This document shows, in pieces, positions 1 through 4,770 of a stretch of 8,205 bases of DNA. Numbering within the stretch: the stretch's first letter is position 1; each line of letters opens with the position of its first letter. The stretch comes from Methanobacterium sp. (lineage in GTDB: Archaea > Methanobacteriota > Methanobacteria > Methanobacteriales > Methanobacteriaceae), in NCBI GenBank assembly GCA_020854975.1, contig JAHKLQ010000140.1:1-8205 (forward strand). The letters run 5' to 3'. Position numbers and translations under genes: made by a program. Under the pieces are notes generated by a model. The model did no database searches, was not told the DNA's origin, and was given only the letters and a program-made list of their open reading frames with translations.

Positions 1-47
1 AAAATAAGCCTTTGCACCAATTGTGAAATTAATAAGATATGAGAAAG

Positions 48-57
48 TTTATATATT
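48..57 (+). promoter_or_regulatory. Candidate TATA box (distal nikR promoter)
   Basis: TTTATATATT preceded by the purine-rich GAGAAAG fits an archaeal BRE/TATA element read on the + strand. With the usual spacing of about 26 nt, transcription would begin near 78-80, right beside the ATTGTTCA half-site at 81. The box is nearly symmetric, so it could also serve a divergent gene to the left of the window. Assigned by motif only. Confidence 0.4.
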
Positions 58-80
58 AAGATTTTTATATTAAATCCAAA

Positions 81-123
81 ATTGTTCATATCTTATGTTT
101 AAAAATTGTTGACTGTGAACAAT
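81..123. promoter_or_regulatory. Palindromic operator-like repeats upstream of nikR
   Basis: ATTGTTCA at 81-88 is matched by its exact reverse complement TGAACAAT at 116-123. The right arm also belongs to a compact 19-bp palindrome, ATTGTTGACTGTGAACAAT (105-123), with a single mismatched pair (111/117). This gives a symmetric site plus one extra half-site, a layout expected for a dimeric or tetrameric ribbon-helix-helix regulator. Autoregulation by NikR is an inference. The arms differ from the E. coli NikR consensus (GTATGA-N16-TCATAC), and I do not recall a verified methanogen consensus. Confidence 0.5.
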
Positions 124-143
124 ATTTGAATTTTTCTGCAACA

Positions 144-151
144 TTTAAATA
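144..151 (+). promoter_or_regulatory. Candidate TATA box (proximal nikR promoter)
   Basis: TTTAAATA lies about 26 nt upstream of a predicted transcription start near 173, which would give a leader of roughly 20-25 nt carrying the GGAGGG ribosome site at 183-188. In this reading the palindrome at 105-123 sits just upstream of the promoter core. It competes with the distal box at 48-57, and both may be used. Confidence 0.4.
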
Positions 152-194
152 CCATAAAACGTTAATATAATATTAAACAATTGGAGGGACCAAG

Positions 195-602
195 TTGATG
201 AGAATAAGCATGTCACTACCCAAAAAGCTGTTGAATGAATTTGATGAAGTATTAAAAGATAGAGGATACCAATCCCGGTCTAAAGGTATACGTGATGCAT
301 TAAAAGATTATATTGTCCGATACCAATGGATGAAAGAAATGGAAGGAGAACGTATTGGTATTATCGCTGTAATCTATGACCACCACTACACTGGAGTTAT
401 GGAAGATCTTACCGATATCCAACACGACTTCAGAGAATACATCAACGCTGTTATGCACGTGCACATGACAGAAAAACACTGCCTGGAAGTAATAGTAGTT
501 AAAGGAGACGTTAAATACATCCGAGACCTCACCGAAAAGATCATGAGGCTCAAAGGAGTAGAACACGTCAAATTAACCAGTACTGCCAGCGGACAAAAGT
601 AA
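195..602 (+). CDS. nikR: NikR nickel-responsive transcriptional regulator
   Basis: This is a metal sensor that, in the characterised family, binds DNA as a tetramer when loaded with Ni2+ and controls nickel uptake or nickel-enzyme genes. The N-terminal ribbon-helix-helix DNA-binding segment spans about residues 1-48 (RISMSLPKKLL, then GYQSRSKGIRDAL). A C-terminal ACT-like domain (about 52-130) carries the full square-planar nickel set: H77, H88, H90 and C96, counted from the first codon. These match H76, H87, H89 and C95 of E. coli NikR. The length of 134-135 aa is normal. The start is either TTG at 195 or ATG at 198. GGAGGG at 183-188 serves both; the ATG gives the conventional residue numbering. 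The gene is followed after 43 bp by the methyltransferase gene and probably shares its transcript, and the operator-like repeats upstream suggest autoregulation. Family assignment is firm; the regulon is inferred. Confidence 0.97.
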   Translation: MMRISMSLPKKLLNEFDEVLKDRGYQSRSKGIRDALKDYIVRYQWMKEMEGERIGIIAVIYDHHYTGVMEDLTDIQHDFREYINAVMHVHMTEKHCLEVIVVKGDVKYIRDLTEKIMRLKGVEHVKLTSTASGQK

Positions 603-645
603 GACGAATAAATAATAAATAATATAGCTTAACAAGATAAACAGG

Positions 646-1416
646 ATGAAAGTTACATCCTATCAACAACACTTGCTGTCAGATATTGAGCGACTGACCG
701 CATTTTATGAAGCTATACATAAAAAATCCAAAGGGATTATCTATGACTTAGGGACTGGTTCTGGAGTATTCAGCTCCTGGGCTGCTCCATTAGCTCATTT
801 TGTTTATGCAGTAGAAAAAGATCCTTTTACTGCTAAATTAGCCAAAAAAAATTTAAAACCCTTTAAAAATGTTTCCTTGATAGTAAACAATGCTCAAAAC
901 ATTATTTTTCCTGAAAATGCAGACTTAATAATCTGTGAAATGATGGACACTGCCCTTATAGATGAAGAGCAGGTTCCAGTTCTTAATTCTGTACGAAAAT
1001 ACCTGAACAAAAATGGGGAGATCATTCCCTGCGGTGTGTTTAACGGAGTGGAAGCTGTACATGTAAACACTGCACATCCCAGTTATCAGGAAGGGAGAAC
1101 ACCCCAACATGAATTAATGAGCCGCCTTATTATTTATGACCAAATTGATTTTAAAAAATATATTAAAGAGAATGTTGCTTTCCGTATCCCTATCTCTATT
1201 AATAAGCAGGGTACGGTTTCAGGTATTAAAATCACTACATTCACCCTTTTGACTCCTCAACTTATCTGTGGACCCACACCTATGATGAATCCTCCTCTTT
1301 TGATTCCCACCAACAAATTAAAAGTTAGAAATGGTGAAAATATTATTTTAAACTTAGAATACTCTATGGGGGGTGGATTAGATACTATCAGAGCATCAAT
1401 TGAAAGAATTTCTTAA
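646..1416 (+). CDS. PRMT-like class I SAM-dependent methyltransferase
   Basis: A Rossmann methyltransferase of 256 aa, probably cytoplasmic, with unknown substrate. Motif I is DLGTGSG at residues 34-40, the ribose-binding acidic residue is E57 in YAVEKD, and a strand with ADLIICEMMDTALIDEE follows at 92-108. E98 and E107 are nine residues apart, as are the two glutamates of the double-E loop of protein arginine methyltransferases. The next block (NGEIIP, 123-128) also matches PRMTs. The C-terminal half (about 135-256) is beta-rich and resembles the PRMT barrel domain, but the expected His-Trp (THW) loop is replaced by residues around 211-218 (TPMMNPPL). The N-terminal YFxxY helix of PRMTs is also not evident. 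An RNA or small-molecule substrate is therefore possible. No strong ribosome site precedes the ATG (only an adjacent AGG). The 3' end overlaps the hydrogenase protease gene by 17 bp, suggesting coupled translation. Confidence 0.88.
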   Translation: MKVTSYQQHLLSDIERLTAFYEAIHKKSKGIIYDLGTGSGVFSSWAAPLAHFVYAVEKDPFTAKLAKKNLKPFKNVSLIVNNAQNIIFPENADLIICEMMDTALIDEEQVPVLNSVRKYLNKNGEIIPCGVFNGVEAVHVNTAHPSYQEGRTPQHELMSRLIIYDQIDFKKYIKENVAFRIPISINKQGTVSGIKITTFTLLTPQLICGPTPMMNPPLLIPTNKLKVRNGENIILNLEYSMGGGLDTIRASIERIS

Positions 1417-1867
1417 AAATCATCACCAAGTAGTGATACTGGGGATTGGCAATGATTTGAGGGGAGACGATGCAGTAGGATCAGTTCTGGCCAGGGAAAT
1501 GTCAGAAATATTCCTGAAAACAGAGAATGTTACTGTTTTTGACGGGCAAACCGTACCTGAAAATTTTACTGGTGCTATGAGGCGGGAAAATCCCAGTCAT
1601 ATTATCTTGATAGATGCCGTGGAAATGAATAAATCACCAGGGCATATTAAGTTAGTTATGAAAGAGGAAATTGCTAATTATAACATATCCACCCATGCCA
1701 TGCCCTTATCTTTTCTCATTAAGTATCTAGAATCAACCACGTCTGCAGAAATAATTCTCTTGGGAATACAACCTAAAGATATGGATCTAACCTATGAAAT
1801 ATCCAGTGAAGTTCAAAAAAGTGCAAAATACATTTTAAAATTATTTAACACTATTTTTATTAAATAA
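1400..1867 (+). CDS. hycI: HycI-family [NiFe]-hydrogenase maturation endopeptidase
   Basis: A peptidase of family M52 that, in characterised members, removes the C-terminal tail of a hydrogenase large subunit once nickel is in place. It aligns by eye with E. coli HycI along its length: GIGNDLRGDDAVG (15-27), FDGQTVPEN (47-55), ILIDAVEM (69-76), STHAMPLSFLI (97-107) and ILLGIQP near 120. The nickel-sensing residues correspond to D24, D72 and H99. Resemblance to HycI rather than HyaD/HybD suggests a client among energy-converting (Eha/Ehb-type) or F420-reducing hydrogenases; which one cannot be told. The length of 155 aa is normal. The start is TTG at 1400, overlapping the methyltransferase gene by 17 bp without a clear ribosome site. 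GTG at 1433 is an alternative that would leave only two residues before the first strand motif. The last five codons lie inside a 40-bp tandem duplication. Confidence 0.9.
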   Translation: MKEFLKNHHQVVILGIGNDLRGDDAVGSVLAREMSEIFLKTENVTVFDGQTVPENFTGAMRRENPSHIILIDAVEMNKSPGHIKLVMKEEIANYNISTHAMPLSFLIKYLESTTSAEIILLGIQPKDMDLTYEISSEVQKSAKYILKLFNTIFIK

Positions 1868-1930
1868 ATCTCTAAAAACACCTTGAAAATCTATTTTTAT
1901 TAAATAAATCTCTAAAAACACCTTGAAAAT
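1851..1930. repeat. Perfect 40-bp tandem duplication at the hycI 3' end
   Basis: Bases 1851-1890 and 1891-1930 are identical over all 40 positions, and identity stops at both edges. The unit starts CTATTTTTATTAAATAAATC and ends ACACCTTGAAAAT. The first copy contains the last codons and the TAA stop of the hydrogenase protease gene; the second copy is noncoding. Each unit carries an oligo-T tract (CTATTTTTATT) that could act as an archaeal intrinsic terminator, so the duplication may double a terminator. Perfect identity in AT-rich noncoding DNA implies a recent event, or an assembly artefact. Confidence 0.95.
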
Positions 1931-2162
1931 AGATCTAGTTATTATATTCCATACTAACTCTTATTATACTATAAGTTCATATAAACCCTGATACATAATC
2001 TATGAGATGATTATTCACCTTACATATTAATTAAGCACTAATTATAATCAACTTGTATGATTCAATTAATGTAATTCATTGGTAAGTTCATTAGTAGATC
2101 TACCTATTTTACCAATTATAATTATAAAATAAATTTTTAAGAATTATAAAATTAGGATTAAC
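1931..2162. other. AT-rich intergenic region with the ATP-grasp gene promoter
   Basis: Together with the second repeat copy this leaves about 295 bp without a gene. No coding potential was seen. It contains a nested inverted repeat (listed separately), then TATA-like sequence in 2117-2133 (TTATAATTATAAAATAAA). That would place transcription start near 2145-2155 and give a very short leader with a weak AGGA ribosome site at 2154-2157, five bases before the ATG at 2163. Confidence 0.6.
2078..2116. promoter_or_regulatory. Nested inverted repeat upstream of the ATP-grasp gene
   Basis: ATTGGTAA at 2078-2085 pairs with TTACCAAT at 2109-2116 (8 bp, perfect). Close to the centre lies the 10-bp palindrome GTAGATCTAC (2094-2103). 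The structure directly abuts the TATA-like sequence beginning at 2117, a typical place for an operator or activator site. An RNA role is less likely, since it lies upstream of the predicted transcript start. The binding protein is unknown. Confidence 0.4.
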
Positions 2163-3293
2163 ATGAAATTACTATTCATTGGGGCTCGTCTATTTGATGA
2201 TGTGGCCCTTTACACCAAAAAGATGGGAATAACCACTATCCTCACAGAATCAAATCCTCAAGCATTAAACCTGGACCTGGCAGATTCACATCATATTGTT
2301 CCCAGAGGAATGGAGTTACCTAAAGAAATTGCCCTTAAAGAGGATGTGGATGGTGTTGTTCCCCTTATCGGAATTGATGGACCTCTCATTGATGTGGCAT
2401 TACTTAAGGAAGACTTAGAAACAAACCATGGTTTGCCTGTGGTAGCATCACCCCTTGATGCTGTTTCGATCTCCGGGGATAAAATTAAAACTAAAGAATT
2501 TCTCCTTGAAAATAATATTAAAACCCTCGATTACACTGTAATTGATTCCAATCAAAAAAATCAGCGATTAGAATTAAACAACTTTCCACTGGTTCTTAAA
2601 CAGAGGCAAGGACAGGGTGGTAAGGATATTAAAATCGCCTTATCTGAAGAAGATGTGCATAAATATTTAGAACACTATGATGGTGCTCTGGTTGAAAAAT
2701 TTTTAGATGGAATTGAGATATCTGTGGAGATATTACGATGGAAAGGCCATTCAGTACCATTAGTTCCTGTTTATAAAGGTAATACCACTCTTGACTGTAT
2801 CCATCCCCTGAACAAGATAAAAAAAGCCCCTTTAGCTGCAGATGGTGTAAATAGCTATGAACACAATCAGGCCATCAGAATGATCGCCCAAAAGATTGGG
2901 GATCTTATAGGGGTGGAAGGTTCAGCAGATTTAGATCTTATATTTGATAAAGTGAACCGAAAGACATACGTTTTGGAAATTAACACTCGGCCAAGTGGCA
3001 CACGTTACTTGACAGCAGCTTCTTCAGATATAAATCCATTACATGAAATGGTAGATATGGCTACTGGTTCCTGGGATACAAATAGTGTTCGTAAACGGAT
3101 TAAGGAATATTATGCCCTGGAAATACCTGTAGGTGATTACATCAGTAACAGGAACAGTTACAAATTTAGAGAAGTCCATGGAGAGAATGATTGGATAATC
3201 CATGGTCCTGAAAACTACCAGAGAATAACCATTCGGGGTAAAAATAAAGAAAATGCTTTTAGAACTGCCAAACAATTAAAATTAAATCTATAA
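2163..3293 (+). CDS. CarB/PylC-like ATP-grasp ligase of the pseudomurein cluster
   Basis: A 376-aa ATP-grasp enzyme: such proteins activate a carboxylate as acyl phosphate and join it to an amine. An N-terminal pre-ATP-grasp Rossmann-like domain (1-105: KLLFIGARLFD, ESNPQALNLDLAD) is followed by the ATP-grasp fold. Visible landmarks are DKIKTKEFL (106-114), lysine and glycine-rich loop FPLVLKQRQGQGGKDI (141-156), hinge LVEKFLDGIEISVEIL (176-191), and the Mg-binding end DLDLIF...YVLEINTRPSGT (256-280, with E272, N274 and R276). The C-terminal 70 residues are an extra region I do not recognise. It has a third of the length of true CarB, so only one module is present and it is not carbamoyl-phosphate synthase. 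Domain order and several segments resemble PylC, which links an amino acid to the epsilon-amine of lysine (comparison from memory). Its position before the MraY-like and Mur ligase genes supports a role in pseudomurein peptide assembly; substrate unproven. Confidence 0.93.
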   Translation: MKLLFIGARLFDDVALYTKKMGITTILTESNPQALNLDLADSHHIVPRGMELPKEIALKEDVDGVVPLIGIDGPLIDVALLKEDLETNHGLPVVASPLDAVSISGDKIKTKEFLLENNIKTLDYTVIDSNQKNQRLELNNFPLVLKQRQGQGGKDIKIALSEEDVHKYLEHYDGALVEKFLDGIEISVEILRWKGHSVPLVPVYKGNTTLDCIHPLNKIKKAPLAADGVNSYEHNQAIRMIAQKIGDLIGVEGSADLDLIFDKVNRKTYVLEINTRPSGTRYLTAASSDINPLHEMVDMATGSWDTNSVRKRIKEYYALEIPVGDYISNRNSYKFREVHGENDWIIHGPENYQRITIRGKNKENAFRTAKQLKLNL

Positions 3294-3378
3294 ATTTATG
3301 ATAAGTTATTAAAACCTGAGATAATTAAATACTAGTAAAAATTTTAAACTTAACATAGTGGAATTGAATAGGATTGTT

Positions 3379-3400
3379 TTGTAAATATTTTGGTTTACAT
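3379..3400. promoter_or_regulatory. Split palindrome TTGTAAA-N7-GTTTACAT
   Basis: TGTAAA (3380-3385) pairs with TTTACA (3394-3399) around an 8-base loop. The flanking bases TTGTAAA and GTTTACAT recur exactly at 6216-6232, in the intergenic region before the last Mur ligase, where the spacer is 2 rather than 7. It may be a protein-binding site or a 3'-UTR hairpin of the ATP-grasp transcript. Confidence 0.35.
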
Positions 3401-3541
3401 AATAGCATAAATTAATAAATGAAAAATTCACTGATCTTGTTAATCTTAGAATTAATTGTCCAATTGAAGTTAAAAATAATAAAAAGGCATGTGGTAGTTA
3501 TAAGTAATATATCAAGTATATAGCGTAAGTTATTATGGAAG

Positions 3542-3552
3542 TAAAATATAAT
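3542..3552 (+). promoter_or_regulatory. Candidate TATA box for the MraY-like gene
   Basis: TAAAATATAAT would direct initiation near 3572-3575, giving a leader of about 30 nt that includes the AAGGTGGT ribosome site. A sequence resembling the distal nikR box (GAAAGTTTATTTA, 3577-3589) is too close to the start codon to drive this gene. AT-richness makes the choice uncertain. Confidence 0.3.
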
Positions 3553-3591
3553 AGGTAAAATAATTATAATTTCATGAAAGTTTATTTATTT

Positions 3592-3599
3592 AAGGTGGT
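3592..3599 (+). promoter_or_regulatory. Ribosome binding site that fixes a TTG start
   Basis: AAGGTGGT contains the AGGTG core complementary to the archaeal 16S 3' end. It ends a few bases before TTG at 3603. The next in-frame ATG lies inside the conserved TPTMGG motif, so this site and the TTG define the true start of the MraY-like protein. Confidence 0.75.
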
Positions 3600-3602
3600 A
3601 AA

Positions 3603-4679
3603 TTGAGCGATATAGAGAATCTGATTTTAGCATTTATTATAACATTTCTATCCACAATATTCTTCACATACTTTGTCAGGAAGATACTGAAGGATGCTGA
3701 CGTAACTGACAAACCCATAGTAACTGAACATCGGCATAAAACAGGCACTCCAACTATGGGCGGTCTGGCCATGCTCTTGGGTGCAGCTTTAGCTGCTTCG
3801 GTTTATTTCAGTCAAAATAATTTAGTCTTGACCGTGCTAATTATGTTAAGTGCCGGTGTTGTGGGACTGCTTGACGATCTTCTGGGATTGAAGGTTAAAG
3901 AAATTCAGAAAGTAGTGCGGAACATAACCACCAAAGCCATTAACATTGGTCGTTTAACCCTGGAACCCGGTGAAGAAGCACGAGTAGCAACTGAAAAGGC
4001 CAAAGAGGATCTTCCTGCTTTATTAAAACAAAAAATGGTTGAAATTACTGGAGAAACTCCTATAAAAAGTGAAGAGAAAGAAAGAGATAAAATAGTTGCC
4101 CAGATCATCTTAGGAGTATTCTTAGCAGCAACTGGTGCTGTCAGCAGCACAGTTTTAGGATTTGAAGCTGGAATTTTTATTATCCCTGTAGTTATATTTG
4201 GTATGATAGGTTCCATCAACTCTGTGAATCTTATTGATGGAATGGACGGTCTTGCAGCTGGCATATTAACCATTGCATCTGGTGCATGTGTCATTTTTTC
4301 AATGATTCAAGGAAATTTAGGTGCAGCCGTGCCTTTCACCATCTTAACCGGACTTTCTCTTGGTTTTCTTGTCTTTAACCGGTACCCAGCAAGTATTATT
4401 ATGGGCGACACCGGATCATTTGCCCTGGGCGCAGGGTACATCACCGCTGGTTTCCTGGGAGATGTGATCTACTTTGCAGTTATTGCCTTGGCCATACCCA
4501 TAATCTCAGTAATAATCAGCCTTATGCACCGGGCTCACGTCATAAAACTGCCAGTTGAACCTTTACATCACACCTTAAATTATAAGGGACTCTCCGAAAA
4601 AAAAATAGTGGCCCTTTACTGGTCATTAACCTTCCTAATATGTTTGGTCAGCCTCTTAATCTATCAGTTCCTTTGGTAA
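3603..4679 (+). CDS. mraY: MraY-like phospho-glycopeptide transferase (pseudomurein)
   Basis: A polytopic membrane enzyme of the PNPT superfamily, expected to transfer a phospho-sugar peptide from a UDP precursor to undecaprenyl phosphate on the cytoplasmic face. About ten hydrophobic helices are visible (near 6-24, 52-69, 74-92, 163-182, 189-207, 214-235, 241-257, 271-285, 287-306 and 336-355). Family motifs are all present: HKTGTPTMGG (45-54), D91-D92 in GLLDDLLGL, NLIDGMDGLAAG (209-220), MGDTGS with D269, and the histidine loop EPLHHTLNYKG (319-329, H322-H323 in place of bacterial HHH). The hydrophilic stretch between D92 and the next helix is about 70 residues, some 45-50 longer than in bacterial MraY (97-160, charged). 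In pseudomurein synthesis the donor is thought to carry a disaccharide plus peptide. The pMurE-type gene follows after 91 bp and may share the transcript. Confidence 0.96.
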   Translation: MSDIENLILAFIITFLSTIFFTYFVRKILKDADVTDKPIVTEHRHKTGTPTMGGLAMLLGAALAASVYFSQNNLVLTVLIMLSAGVVGLLDDLLGLKVKEIQKVVRNITTKAINIGRLTLEPGEEARVATEKAKEDLPALLKQKMVEITGETPIKSEEKERDKIVAQIILGVFLAATGAVSSTVLGFEAGIFIIPVVIFGMIGSINSVNLIDGMDGLAAGILTIASGACVIFSMIQGNLGAAVPFTILTGLSLGFLVFNRYPASIIMGDTGSFALGAGYITAGFLGDVIYFAVIALAIPIISVIISLMHRAHVIKLPVEPLHHTLNYKGLSEKKIVALYWSLTFLICLVSLLIYQFLW

Positions 4680-4770
4680 GGATAACTGACCTAATATTAG
4701 TCTAATATTAACTTAATCTAATAACCAACCATTTTAAACAAAATTGTGAATATAATAAATAGGGAATATA
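4680..4770. other. Short intergenic spacer with tandem CTAATATTA motif
   Basis: CTAATATTAG (4691-4700) is a perfect palindrome, and its nine bases CTAATATTA recur at 4702-4710. A weak TATA-like TTTTAAAC sits at 4732-4739, and GGGA (4762-4765) is a modest ribosome site six bases before the next ATG. No terminator-like oligo-T tract is seen, so co-transcription of the genes on either side is plausible. Confidence 0.45.

Larger units (their letters stand above)
3294..3602. other. AT-rich intergenic region before the MraY-like gene
   Basis: About 309 bp with no plausible gene on either strand. It contains the split palindrome TTGTAAA-N7-GTTTACAT (3379-3400) and a 10-base direct repeat TAAGTTATTA at 3302-3311 and 3526-3535. 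It also holds the presumed promoter and ribosome site of the MraY-like gene. No convincing oligo-T terminator follows the ATP-grasp gene, so read-through is possible. Confidence 0.6.

Noticed and set aside
607..623. AATAAATAATAAATAAT short tandem pattern
   Set aside because: Low-complexity AT-rich spacer between nikR and the methyltransferase gene; not distinguishable from chance.
2163..3293. Reading the ATP-grasp gene as carbamoyl-phosphate synthase large subunit
   Set aside because: Only one ATP-grasp module and 376 residues against about 1,070 for CarB, with no partner amidotransferase gene nearby and a cell-wall gene context.
3577..3589. GAAAGTTTATTTA as the MraY-like gene promoter
   Set aside because: It resembles the distal nikR box, but initiation about 26 nt downstream would fall after the TTG start and remove the ribosome site.
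3905..4294. 129-codon open frame on the minus strand
   Set aside because: It lies wholly inside the MraY-like gene, antisense to conserved family motifs, and its protein has no recognisable domain; it is a by-product of coding bias on the + strand.
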